From Cyanobium sp. NIES-981 (GTDB lineage: Bacteria > Cyanobacteriota > Cyanobacteriia > PCC-6307 > Cyanobiaceae), in assembly GCA_945901765.1 (NCBI GenBank), contig CAMDLO010000016.1:1-36279 (forward strand): 36,279 nucleotides of DNA, given 5' to 3'. How positions within the stretch are numbered: position 1 is the first letter of the stretch; the number at the start of each line of letters is the position of its first letter. The notes under the pieces were generated by a model, which saw nothing but the letters and a program-made list of their open reading frames with translations, had not been told where the DNA came from and made no database searches. Of this stretch, positions 7,838 through 15,055 are shown piece after piece. Both the position numbers and the translations under genes were made by a program.

Positions 7838-9277
7838 TCAGCCCACGGAACCCTCAAGCTTGAGAGCCAGCAGTTTGTCGGCCTCGGCGGCGAATTCCAG
7901 CGGCAACTGGTTGAACACATCGCGGCAGAAGCCACTCACCATCATCGAGATAGCTTCCTCGAAGCCGATGCCGCGGCTCTGCAGGTAGAACAGCTGGTCT
8001 GCGGAGATGCGACAGGTGCTGGCCTCATGCTCGATCGCCGCATCTGGTTGCTGACAGCGAATGTAGGGATAGGTATTGGCGGCTGCCTGATCGCCGATCA
8101 GCATCGAGTCGCACTGGCTGTAGTTGCGGGCACCTTGTGCCTTCGGGCCGATCTGCACCAGACCCCGGTAGCTATTGCTGGAATGGCCGGCGCTGATCCC
8201 TTTGCTCACAATTGTGGAGCGCGTGCGCGGGCCCACATGCACCATTTTGGTGCCGGTGTCAGCTTGTTGCCTGTTGTTGGTCAGCGCCACTGAGTAGAAC
8301 TCACCAACGGAATCCTCTCCCTGCAACACGCAGCTCGGATACTTCCAGGTAATGGCAGAGCCGGTCTCAACCTGGGTCCAGCTGATCTTGCTGCGATCAC
8401 CACGGCATTGGCCGCGCTTGGTGACAAAGTTGTAAATACCGCCTACACCGTTTTCATCACCTGCATACCAGTTCTGAACAGTGGAGTATTTGATTGTGGC
8501 ATCGTCAAGAGCCACCAGCTCAACCACAGCAGCGTGCAATTGATTGGTGTCAAACATGGGCGCCGTACAGCCCTCCAGATAACTTACAGACGCCCCTTCC
8601 TCAGCCACAATCAAGGTGCGCTCAAATTGACCGGTATCACCCGAGTTGATTCGGAAGTAAGTGGAGAGCTCCATCGGGCAGGCAACCCCCTTTGGGATGA
8701 ACACAAAAGATCCATCGCTGAAAACAGCCGAATTGAGAGCTGCGAAGAAATTGTCATTACCGGGAACCACCGTCCCGAGATACTTTTCAATCAGATCTGG
8801 ATACTCCTTAACAGCTTCGCTGATTGAGCAAAAGATCACCCCGTGCTCAGCCAACTGCTCACGGAAGGTCGTGGCGATCGAGACGCTGTCGAACACGGCA
8901 TCCACCGCCACATTCGACAACCGTTTCTGCTCACTCAGCGGAATACCAAGCTTTTCAAAAGTCTCGAGAAGTTTTGGATCAACCTCATCGAGACTGGCCT
9001 TTTTTGCCTGCTGTCTTGGAGCTGCATAGTAGACCATGTCCTGATAGTCAATCGCCGGGTAGCCCAGCTGCGCCCAATCGGGCTCTCGCATCTGTTGCCA
9101 CTGGCGAAACGCCTTCAGACGGAAGTTGAGCAGGAACGGGGGTTCACTTTTCTTGGCTGAAATCAGCCGCACAACATCCCCGTCAAGCCCCTTGGCGATC
9201 TTATCGGTTTCGATATCGGTGACGAAGCCATACTTATACGGCTGCGAGACCAGATCCCCAACGGTGGCGGTAGACAT
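7838..9277 (-). CDS. sufB: SufB, Fe-S scaffold protein
   Basis: The cluster-building scaffold subunit of SufBCD, 479 residues, the typical length. Conserved features include the N-terminal Tyr-Lys-Tyr-Gly-Phe-Val-Thr, the block Lys-Gly-Val-x-Cys-Pro-Met-Glu-Leu-Ser-Thr-Tyr-Phe-Arg, the segment Tyr-Leu-Glu-Gly-Cys-Thr-Ala, and the C-terminal Glu-His-Glu-Ala-Ser-Thr followed by Gln-Leu-Phe-Tyr-Leu-Gln-Ser-Arg-Gly. The gene is notably AT-richer than its neighbours: bases 8701-8760 hold 25 G or C out of 60. It lies 50 bp after ftrC on the same strand. Confidence 0.97.
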   Translation of the reverse strand: MSTATVGDLVSQPYKYGFVTDIETDKIAKGLDGDVVRLISAKKSEPPFLLNFRLKAFRQWQQMREPDWAQLGYPAIDYQDMVYYAAPRQQAKKASLDEVDPKLLETFEKLGIPLSEQKRLSNVAVDAVFDSVSIATTFREQLAEHGVIFCSISEAVKEYPDLIEKYLGTVVPGNDNFFAALNSAVFSDGSFVFIPKGVACPMELSTYFRINSGDTGQFERTLIVAEEGASVSYLEGCTAPMFDTNQLHAAVVELVALDDATIKYSTVQNWYAGDENGVGGIYNFVTKRGQCRGDRSKISWTQVETGSAITWKYPSCVLQGEDSVGEFYSVALTNNRQQADTGTKMVHVGPRTRSTIVSKGISAGHSSNSYRGLVQIGPKAQGARNYSQCDSMLIGDQAAANTYPYIRCQQPDAAIEHEASTCRISADQLFYLQSRGIGFEEAISMMVSGFCRDVFNQLPLEFAAEADKLLALKLEGSVG

Positions 9278-9327
9278 GAATAGAGGGAAGGGGTTGATTC
9301 AGGACAGGGTGAACTGCCGCATGGACG

Positions 9328-9708
9328 TCATTGAGCAGCAGTCGCAGCCTGGATCTCCTCCATGGAGATCGTTTGCTGGTCACCGCGGAAGGGGTTGTCC
9401 TCGGTGAGGAACAACATGCAGTGGCACTCCTTACGCTCGCGCATGGGCACGCAAGGGCAATTCCAGAAAGCCTGAGAGACCTCGGCCTCCTTGTCTTCGT
9501 AATGCCGGCAGGGGCAGAGGGCGCCGCCCAGCTCGTCCTTGTGTCGGGCCAGTCCCTCCAGCACCACCGCCGTGACACCGGGATCACTGCAGAAGTAGGT
9601 GCCGGTGCGCTGGGCGTAGGTCTCGGCGAACTTGCGAATCACCTCCAGGCTGTCGGCCCCGGCAGCCGGGCTGGGAGAGGCACTGCTGGTGGAGCTGATC
9701 TCGGTCAT
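9328..9708 (-). CDS. ftrC: Ferredoxin:thioredoxin reductase catalytic (beta) subunit
   Basis: Passes electrons from photosynthetically reduced ferredoxin to thioredoxin through a 4Fe-4S cluster beside a redox disulfide. From the ATG at 9708 it has 126 residues. The cysteines fall at 65, 67, 84, 86, 95 and 97, in Cys-Pro-Cys, Cys-Pro-Cys and Cys-His-Cys motifs. This spacing matches the family exactly, so Cys67-Cys97 would be the active disulfide and Cys65, 84, 86 and 95 the cluster ligands. A low-complexity Ser/Ala/Pro N-terminus (1-18) precedes the fold. The gene is first in the sufBCDS operon and diverges from sufR, placing an Fe-S redox enzyme under the likely control of the Fe-S regulator. 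The variable subunit (ftrV) is not in the window. Confidence 0.95.
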   Translation of the reverse strand: MTEISSTSSASPSPAAGADSLEVIRKFAETYAQRTGTYFCSDPGVTAVVLEGLARHKDELGGALCPCRHYEDKEAEVSQAFWNCPCVPMRERKECHCMLFLTEDNPFRGDQQTISMEEIQAATAAQ

Positions 9709-9819
9709 GGCGGGATGACAGACGTCTCGACAGTGGATGGGCGGCAGCGCTGGAACGCCGGAGGCTGAGATGGAACACCACTGGGTGGACCGGAATGCCC
9801 TGACGGGCACCCTGATTAC

Positions 9820-9835
9820 GAAACCAGAGGGTTTC
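9820..9835. promoter_or_regulatory. Candidate SufR operator in the sufR-ftrC divergent region
   Basis: GAAACC-AGAG-GGTTTC is a perfect 6-bp inverted repeat with a 4-bp spacer. It sits within the 270-bp region between divergent sufR (9979) and ftrC (9708). A TAATCA hexamer on the minus strand (9813-9818) beside it could be a -10 element for the suf operon, so a bound repressor would block transcription. The CAAC-N6-GTTG site that I recall for Synechocystis SufR is absent here. The assignment is inferred from position and symmetry only. Confidence 0.35.
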
Positions 9836-9978
9836 CTATTCGTCAGCGTAGGGCAGGAGCGTGGCGGAGTGGGTCTCGGCCATTGTGCCGTGGTGCCGCG
9901 GCGCCGTGGTGCCCGAGCCTGCCGCGCAACCCCAATCGCCTGCCGACCATGTCATCGTGGAGGCGCCAGCTGGGTTCC

Positions 9979-10620
9979 ATGGCCAGCACCTCCTCCTGCA
10001 CGCCAACCCGAGAGGCGGCGCTAGCTCTGCTGCTGCGGCTGGGCGAGACAACCGCTGCCGATCTGGCCGAACGCCTCGCTGTTTCCGTGCAGGCGATGCG
10101 CCGTCATCTGCGCAATCTGGAAGACGAAGGCCTGGTGGAAGCCAGCGCCGGCGCGGCTGGTCCGGGGCGCCCCAGCAACCGCTGGCAACTCACAGGGAAA
10201 GGGCAAGCCCAGTTCCCGGATGGCAGCGACGATTTCGCCCTGGGCCTGCTCAGCTCCATCGCCGGCACCCTGCCCCCTGACACCGTGCAGGCCCTGCTGG
10301 CGCACCAGGCCCACGAAAAAGCGGCGACCTATCGACACCAGCTTGGGTCAGGGCCTCTGCAGCAACGGCTGGAGCGACTGGTTGACCTGCGGCGGCGGGA
10401 GGGATTCGTGGCCGACTGTCGGGCTGACGGCAGGGAAGGGGCCTGGGTGGTGAGCGAATTTCACTGCTCAGTGATGCGCCTCGCCGAACAGTTTCCCTGC
10501 ATCTGCGATCAGGAACTCCTGCTGCTGCGCCTCACCTTCCCCGATTGCCAGGTTGACCGCGTGCACTGGCGTCTGGAGACGGGCCACTCCTGCGGCTTCC
10601 GGCTCGTGCCCAGCCCGTGA
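9979..10620 (+). CDS. sufR: SufR, Fe-S cluster-sensing repressor of suf genes
   Basis: A DeoR/ArsR-like winged-helix repressor that binds an Fe-S cluster and controls the suf operon. From the ATG at 9979 it has 213 residues. The helix-turn-helix lies at about 22-55, with the recognition region Ser-Val-Gln-Ala-Met-Arg-Arg-His-Leu and the wing motif Gly-Pro-Gly-Arg-Pro-Ser-Asn-Arg-Trp. The C-terminal cysteines at 163, 176, 190 and 205 have spacings of 12, 13 and 14 residues, which is the SufR cluster-binding pattern. An extra pair, Cys174 and Cys176, is seen. In-frame starts upstream at 9883 and 9949 exist but add residues unlike the family. Divergent orientation to ftrC-sufBCDS agrees with autoregulation and suf repression. 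Confidence 0.93.
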   Translation: MASTSSCTPTREAALALLLRLGETTAADLAERLAVSVQAMRRHLRNLEDEGLVEASAGAAGPGRPSNRWQLTGKGQAQFPDGSDDFALGLLSSIAGTLPPDTVQALLAHQAHEKAATYRHQLGSGPLQQRLERLVDLRRREGFVADCRADGREGAWVVSEFHCSVMRLAEQFPCICDQELLLLRLTFPDCQVDRVHWRLETGHSCGFRLVPSP

Positions 10621-11027
10621 GCACCTCGGCTGACGCCCCGCACGCAGGTGATGGGCCACTGAGCATCGCCGAGCTGGCTGAACTGGAGGCCAGCCAGCTG
10701 CCGCCCCGGGAACTCCACCGGCTGCGGCTGCTCGCCCATGGCCTGCGCACCCTGCAGCAGATCGCCGGACGGCGTGCGGGCCCCGTACCCGACACCAGCA
10801 CCATCGCGCTGTGGGCGGCGGATCAACCCGCCATTGCCGCCGATCAGGCCTTCCAGGCCCATTTCACCGCCCAGCTCAGGCAGCTTGCGGATCAGCTCGG
10901 CGTGATCGCTGGAGCGCGCGGGATGCAGGCCCTGGATCTCGACCTGAACGACCTCCGCGCCTGGGCCCTTGCCGAGACGGCCCCGGCTGCGACGACGCAG
11001 CGTCAGGACAACGGAATCAGCGCGTAA
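10617..11027 (+). CDS. Conserved-type small protein coupled to SufR
   Basis: A 136-residue soluble protein, mostly predicted helix, with no Cys residues and no domain I recognise. The GTG start overlaps the sufR stop as GTGA, so it is very likely translated by coupling with sufR. A leucine- and arginine-rich helix (about 30-50, Glu-Leu-His-Arg-Leu-Arg-Leu-Leu) and a second helical region (about 70-125) make up most of it. Tight coupling suggests a role linked to SufR or Fe-S homeostasis, but that is inference from position. The 3' end overlaps the convergent transporter gene by 11 bp. Confidence 0.8.
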   Translation: MSTSADAPHAGDGPLSIAELAELEASQLPPRELHRLRLLAHGLRTLQQIAGRRAGPVPDTSTIALWAADQPAIAADQAFQAHFTAQLRQLADQLGVIAGARGMQALDLDLNDLRAWALAETAPAATTQRQDNGISA

Positions 11028-11934
11028 GCAACACCACCGCCAGCACGCTCAGACAGGCAGCCAGCGCACCGACCGGGCCGGGCCGGTCCCCCTCCCAGCG
11101 GGCCAGCGGCAAGGCCAGTACCGGCGCGGTGGCCAGCAGCGCCACCGCCAGTCCGCCCGGCAGACGGCTGAGGGCGAACTGCTGCAGAACAATGCCGGCA
11201 CTGGTGCCCAGCAAGGTGGCGCACAGCACCAGCGGCCAGCGCCGCCTCGGCGGCCGCGGTCCCACGCCGCCGCTGCTGCCGTGCCGCAGCAACGCTGGCA
11301 ACAGCGGCAGCAGAACCAGGGTTCCGCCCAGCAGGCGCAGGGTTGCGGCGGTCAGTGCGGAGGGTCCGTCAAGGCGCAGCACCGAGCGGGCCAGCAGGGC
11401 ACCGGCCGACCCGCAGATCAAAGCAGCCAGCGCCATCCCCACCCCGAACCGCTGGTCACGGCGAAGGCGGGTCGCTTGGGCGGTATTGGCCGATGGCGGC
11501 AGGCGCTGCCGTGCCACCAGCAAAACCGCCAGGCTGATCAGAGCGATCCCGAGCCACTGGCGCAGCAGCGGCACCTCCCCCAGGAACACCGTGCCGGCCG
11601 CCGCCGTCACCGCAGGCCCCCCGGCATCAAAGGTGAGCGCCCGACGGGTGCCCAGCCGGCGCAGGGCCGCGAAGTACAAACTGTCCCCCGCAGCAATCCC
11701 CAGGGCGCCGCTCACCAGCAGGAGCAGCAGCGCGGACAGCGGCAGACGGTCCAGAGGGCCGCCGCCGATGAGCAGCAGCAACGGCACCTGGAAGCCCAGA
11801 GCAACAAGATTCTTGAGCAGATTGAGCTCGGATGCGCCCAGGGAGGTGGGCAGACGGCGCCAGAGGCTGCTGGCGAGGGTCCAGCACAGAGCCGCACCAA
11901 GAGCGGCCATCACCCCATCGCCGCTTGCGATCAT
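11017..11934 (-). CDS. EamA/DMT-family transporter
   Basis: An integral inner-membrane protein of about 305 residues with about ten hydrophobic helices arranged as two EamA halves (roughly 4-130 and 155-300), as in the drug/metabolite transporter superfamily. Typical helix-end motifs such as Ala-Leu-Arg-Arg-Leu-Gly-Thr and Phe-Leu-Gly-Glu in the first half, and Leu-Ala-Thr-Ala-Pro-Val in the second, support this. The substrate is unknown. The open frame extends to 12228, through the cpcS region. I chose the ATG at 11934 (Met-Ile-Ala-Ser-Gly-Asp); the ATG at 11910 is an alternative. Only 33 bp separate this start from the divergent cpcS GTG. Confidence 0.85.
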   Translation of the reverse strand: MIASGDGVMAALGAALCWTLASSLWRRLPTSLGASELNLLKNLVALGFQVPLLLLIGGGPLDRLPLSALLLLLVSGALGIAAGDSLYFAALRRLGTRRALTFDAGGPAVTAAAGTVFLGEVPLLRQWLGIALISLAVLLVARQRLPPSANTAQATRLRRDQRFGVGMALAALICGSAGALLARSVLRLDGPSALTAATLRLLGGTLVLLPLLPALLRHGSSGGVGPRPPRRRWPLVLCATLLGTSAGIVLQQFALSRLPGGLAVALLATAPVLALPLARWEGDRPGPVGALAACLSVLAVVLLTR

Positions 11935-11967
11935 CCTCAGAGCCTCGCCCCAGCCGGTCGCCCCACC

Positions 11968-12615
11968 GTGATCCTTTCCATTCCCGACGCCATCAGTTTC
12001 TTCAGGCTCAGCTGCGGACGGTGGCGCTCGCAACGCAGCAGCCACCACCTGCTGCACCGGCGGGCCGAAGCCGGTGGTTCCTTCATCGAGGTGGTGGAAC
12101 TCCAGCCCGACGACCCCCGCCTCGGCGCCATCGCCGCGCTGCACGGCCAGGATCCAGCCGGGCTGATCGGCGGCTGCCAGGTGCGCTGGAGCGGCTCGAT
12201 GGCCTGGGACAAAGCCGGTGAAGCCCACGAGGGCGAGAGTGTGTTCGGTCTGATCCCCAGCGACCAGAGCGGCCGGAGCGGGCTGCTGCTACGCGACCGC
12301 GGCTACGCCGAAACCGCGCCCGTGGCGGGGCAGTTCGCGATGGACGATCGGGATGGCCTGCTGCTCACCACCAGCTACGAAACGATGGACAGTCTGGAGC
12401 GGTTCAGCTTCGCCGGGCCGGACGTGCGGCTGCGCACGAGCACGGTGCAAGGCCTGAGCAACACCGCCTCGTTCTGCGTGGAAACCCGCTACCTGGACTG
12501 CGGGTCAACCGACCGCGCGGCAGAACAGCAGGTTGGTCAGCAGGGCCCCGCCCCGGCGATCGAGGAGCGGAGCGCTCCCGGAACTGGCGACTGCCTCTCA
12601 CCGCTGGGCTGGTGA
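11968..12615 (+). CDS. cpcS: CpcS/CpeS-type phycobiliprotein lyase
   Basis: A chromophore lyase that attaches phycocyanobilin to a conserved cysteine of phycobiliproteins. It is embedded in a much longer open frame, but the family pattern starts at the GTG at 11968. Near the start come Phe-Phe-Arg-Leu-Ser-x-Gly-Arg-Trp-Arg-Ser-Gln-Arg-Ser-x-His-His-Leu and an Arg-Arg-Ala-Glu motif. Next are Gly-Ser-Met-Ala-Trp-Asp and His-Glu-Gly-x-x-Val-Phe, then Leu-Arg-Asp-Arg-Gly-Tyr-Ala-Glu. The end of the fold has Thr-Ser-Tyr-Glu-Thr-Met and Ser-Phe-Cys-Val-Glu-Thr-Arg. At 215 residues it carries about 40 C-terminal residues beyond the usual end of the lipocalin-like fold. It lies 95 bp upstream of cpcG on the same strand, which fits a phycobilisome role. 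Which phycobiliprotein site it serves cannot be read from sequence. Confidence 0.88.
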   Translation: MILSIPDAISFFRLSCGRWRSQRSSHHLLHRRAEAGGSFIEVVELQPDDPRLGAIAALHGQDPAGLIGGCQVRWSGSMAWDKAGEAHEGESVFGLIPSDQSGRSGLLLRDRGYAETAPVAGQFAMDDRDGLLLTTSYETMDSLERFSFAGPDVRLRTSTVQGLSNTASFCVETRYLDCGSTDRAAEQQVGQQGPAPAIEERSAPGTGDCLSPLGW

Positions 12616-12710
12616 GGGTCGAACGTTACGGACTGTGAGCCCTGCCTGAAGGGTCTGATGGGCGCCCGGGCCGCACTTCTACGATCCCCGACGACGGATG
12701 ACGTACTCGC

Positions 12711-13469
12711 GTGGCCCTGCCCCTCCTGCAATACGCACCCACCACCCAGAACTCCAGGGTGGATCCCCTGCGGGTGGGTTCGGATGAGGATCCCAAGGCT
12801 GTGTCCATGGACAAGGCCATGGATCGCGAAGATCAGAACTTCGTGATCGAAGCGGCCTACCGCCAGATCTTCTTTCACGCCTTCAAGGTCGACCGCGACC
12901 GCTCCCTCGAATCCCAGCTCCGGGATGGTCAGATCACGGTTCGGGATTTCATCCGGTCCCTCTGCCTCTCGGACACCTTCAACCGCAGCTTCTACAACCT
13001 CAACAGCAACTACATGGTGGCCCGCCACCTCGTGGAGAAGCTGCTGGGCCGCAAGACCCACGGCAAGTCCGAGGAAATCGCCTGGTCGGCCGTGCTGATG
13101 ACCCGCGGGGTCAAGGGGATGGTCGATGACATCCTCGATTCCCAGGAATACCTGGATAACTTCGGCTACGACACGGTTCCTTACCACCGCAATCGCGTAG
13201 TGGGCAGCCGTGACCTCGGCGAAACCCCCTTCAACATCACCAGCCCTCGCTACGAGTCGTACTACCGGGGCATCCTGGGCTTCCCGCAGGTGGTCTACAC
13301 CGGTCCGGTCAAGGCCTTTCCGGAGCGCTCCCGCCAGCGCCGGGGCGGCTTCCCCGAGGACTACCTCTCGATCGTGCGCAGCCTGCCGGCCATGCGCGCC
13401 AGCAGTGCTTCAGCCAGCGCCGACATGGATTATCTGGCCAAAGTTCCCTATCGCAGCCTTGGTCGCTGA
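12711..13469 (+). CDS. cpcG: Phycobilisome rod-core linker polypeptide CpcG
   Basis: Connects phycocyanin rods to the allophycocyanin core. The 252-residue protein starts with GTG and reads Ala-Leu-Pro-Leu-Leu-Gln-Tyr, the CpcG N-terminus. The phycobilisome linker domain (about 35-175) includes Ala-Ala-Tyr-Arg-Gln-Ile-Phe, Glu-Ser-Gln-Leu-Arg-Asp-Gly, Val-Arg-Asp-Phe-Ile-Arg, Phe-Asn-Arg-Ser-Phe-Tyr and Asp-Asp-Ile-Leu-Asp-Ser-Gln-Glu-Tyr. The C-terminal 75 residues are basic and specific to this type. A TACGAT hexamer at 12680-12685 might be a -10 element. Transcription probably ends at the terminator about 30 bp downstream. Confidence 0.95.
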   Translation: MALPLLQYAPTTQNSRVDPLRVGSDEDPKAVSMDKAMDREDQNFVIEAAYRQIFFHAFKVDRDRSLESQLRDGQITVRDFIRSLCLSDTFNRSFYNLNSNYMVARHLVEKLLGRKTHGKSEEIAWSAVLMTRGVKGMVDDILDSQEYLDNFGYDTVPYHRNRVVGSRDLGETPFNITSPRYESYYRGILGFPQVVYTGPVKAFPERSRQRRGGFPEDYLSIVRSLPAMRASSASASADMDYLAKVPYRSLGR

Positions 13470-13500
13470 ATCGTCGGCATGGCTTGCCCGCCCATCAACG

Positions 13501-13522
13501 CGGCCTGACGGCCGCTTTTTTG
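13501..13522 (+). terminator. Rho-independent terminator after cpcG
   Basis: GCGGCC-TGAC-GGCCGC followed directly by six T residues, beginning 31 bp after the cpcG stop. An outer pair, GCCCATCA (13491-13498) with TGATGGGC (13522-13529), could extend the structure around the T tract, giving a nested hairpin. This is the clearest intrinsic terminator in the window. Confidence 0.9.
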
Positions 13523-13573
13523 ATGGGCCGCAGCCCCTGGGCAACCGGCTGCAGCAGCCTGATCCCCGCCGCG

Positions 13574-13603
13574 GCGGGTGGTCAGTGGATCCTGACCACC
13601 CGC
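13574..13603. repeat. Perfect 11-12 bp inverted repeat
   Basis: GCGGGTGGTCAG (13574-13585) is complementary to CTGACCACCCGC (13592-13603) around a 6-nt loop. No T tract follows, so it is not a standard terminator. It lies between the cpcG terminator and the DUF4912 gene, where it could be an operator for the latter or a stable mRNA leader hairpin. No other feature was found in the 13523-13664 stretch. Confidence 0.6.
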
Positions 13604-13664
13604 TGACCGATTCAGCAATTGGTGGGAGAGTCGACCACACTGATCCCAAAAGAAACCTGTTGCT

Positions 13665-14735
13665 GTGAGTCCTTCCTTCAGTGCCCTAGCCCGAATGACC
13701 CTGCGCCAGCTTCGCCAGGTGGCCAGCGACCTTGGTGTGGCGCTGTATAGCCGCAAATCCAAGGAAGATCTGGTCGCGGCGATCGAGGAGCGTCAGGACG
13801 TTCAGGACAAGACCCCGAGCCTGTCGGCGATCGAAGCCGAGATGGCGCCAGCTTCCCGGCCGGCTGCTGAAACCAATGTGGTGTTTCTGCCGCGGGATCC
13901 CCAGTGGGCCTATGTGTTCTGGGAGATCGCCGAGAGCGACCGCCAGCTGGCCCTCGATGCCGCGGCAACCCAGCTGTGCCTGCGGGTGGCCGACGTGACC
14001 GGCCTGCCGGGCGGTTCCGCCCACCCCCACACGCTTCAGGAGGTGATGGTCGACAGCCATGCCAACGAGTGGTATCTGCCCGTTCCCCTCAGCGACCGCG
14101 ACTATCGCGTTGAGCTGGGCTACCGCAGAAATAACGGAGGCGGTTGGATCTCCCTGGCCTTTTCCTCGGTGGCTCGGGTACCGGCCCTGCATCCGAGCGA
14201 ACAGATCCTCGATCAGTTCGTGCCGTTCTCCCTTGAAACGGCACCAGCGCCACTGCCGACGCCGGTGGAACCTGCCGATGCCGGTCTGCACGAGCGGCTC
14301 TACCAGAGCGCCACGTCCCAGTGGCGACGCATCAGCCGCGGTTCCGAAGCCTTCCACGAACTTGAGGCAGCTGGATTCGAGTCCGGTGAGCTGAACGCCT
14401 CCGGTGCCGGCCTCTGGGCCAGCGGTCGCGATTCGGGGATCGGCGGTGTGGCGCCACGCCAGCGCTCGTTCTGGCTGGTGGCTGATGCGGAATTGATCGT
14501 CTATGGCGCCACCGACCCTGCCGCCCGGCTCACAATCGGTGGCGAGAGCGTGCCTCTCTCTGCCGATGGCACCTTCCGGGTGCAGGTTCCGTTCCGGGAC
14601 GGACAGCAGCTCTACCCGATCGAAGCGACCGCCGCCGACGGGGTCCAGAAGCGCAACATCACCCTGGAGTTCAGCCGCACCACCCCTGAAGACAACAGCA
14701 ATCCCGCCGACAAAGCCGTGAATGAGTGGTTCTGA
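13665..14735 (+). CDS. DUF4912 protein with N-terminal SAP/Rho-N-like domain
   Basis: A 356-residue soluble protein starting with GTG. Residues about 10-45 (Met-Thr-Leu-Arg-Gln-Leu-Arg-Gln-Val-Ala, then Ser-Arg-Lys-Ser-Lys-Glu-Asp-Leu-Val) form a SAP or Rho N-terminal-like helical module that commonly binds nucleic acid. DUF4912 follows at about 65-180, with Phe-Leu-Pro-Arg-Asp-Pro-Gln-Trp-Ala-Tyr-Val-Phe-Trp-Glu-Ile and a Tyr-Arg-Val-Glu-Leu-Gly-Tyr motif. A later beta-rich part (about 265-335) is less conserved. The function is unknown. The stop overlaps the start of the next small membrane-protein gene by 14 bp, implying coupled expression. Confidence 0.85.
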   Translation: MSPSFSALARMTLRQLRQVASDLGVALYSRKSKEDLVAAIEERQDVQDKTPSLSAIEAEMAPASRPAAETNVVFLPRDPQWAYVFWEIAESDRQLALDAAATQLCLRVADVTGLPGGSAHPHTLQEVMVDSHANEWYLPVPLSDRDYRVELGYRRNNGGGWISLAFSSVARVPALHPSEQILDQFVPFSLETAPAPLPTPVEPADAGLHERLYQSATSQWRRISRGSEAFHELEAAGFESGELNASGAGLWASGRDSGIGGVAPRQRSFWLVADAELIVYGATDPAARLTIGGESVPLSADGTFRVQVPFRDGQQLYPIEATAADGVQKRNITLEFSRTTPEDNSNPADKAVNEWF

Positions 14736-14943
14736 GACAACGGTCAGCCCTGTGCGCAGCAAACCCGTTCAACGGGCCATCGTGGCCTTTACCCCCCTGG
14801 TTGGCGCCATTGCCTTCCCGGTGGCGATCCCCCTGCTGATTCGATCCGCTGGCCTGCCCGCCGCCCTGCTCTGCGCCGTGGCCCTCGCCAGCGTGTGGTT
14901 TGTGCTGATGCTGCGCACCGCCGAAATGCCCGGTCACCACTGA
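14722..14943 (+). CDS. Small two-helix membrane protein coupled to DUF4912 gene
   Basis: A 73-residue protein with a short polar N-terminus (1-18) and two probable membrane helices (about 22-42 and 46-63). Its ATG lies 14 bp before the end of the DUF4912 gene in another frame, so translation is probably coupled. I recognise no family. It might anchor or cooperate with the DUF4912 protein, but only gene order supports that. Confidence 0.75.
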   Translation: MSGSETTVSPVRSKPVQRAIVAFTPLVGAIAFPVAIPLLIRSAGLPAALLCAVALASVWFVLMLRTAEMPGHH

Positions 14944-15055
14944 GGATTCCCCTGGGGAAGCTCGGTGCGCCATGGCCATCGTCGTCGCGACGTCATCGCC
15001 AAGGCCATCGTCGAGAGCAGTGGGTGGCAACCCTGAGGCCAGATCCGCGCCTGGG

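Noticed and set aside
9709-9978. Search for the CAAC-N6-GTTG SufR site
   Set aside because: Only one CAAC is present and no GTTG follows at the required spacing, so that operator form was not annotated.
10969-11967. N-terminal two-thirds of the long open frame that contains cpcS
   Set aside because: It is antisense to the EamA transporter and Gln/Arg-rich. The lyase family pattern starts only at 11968.
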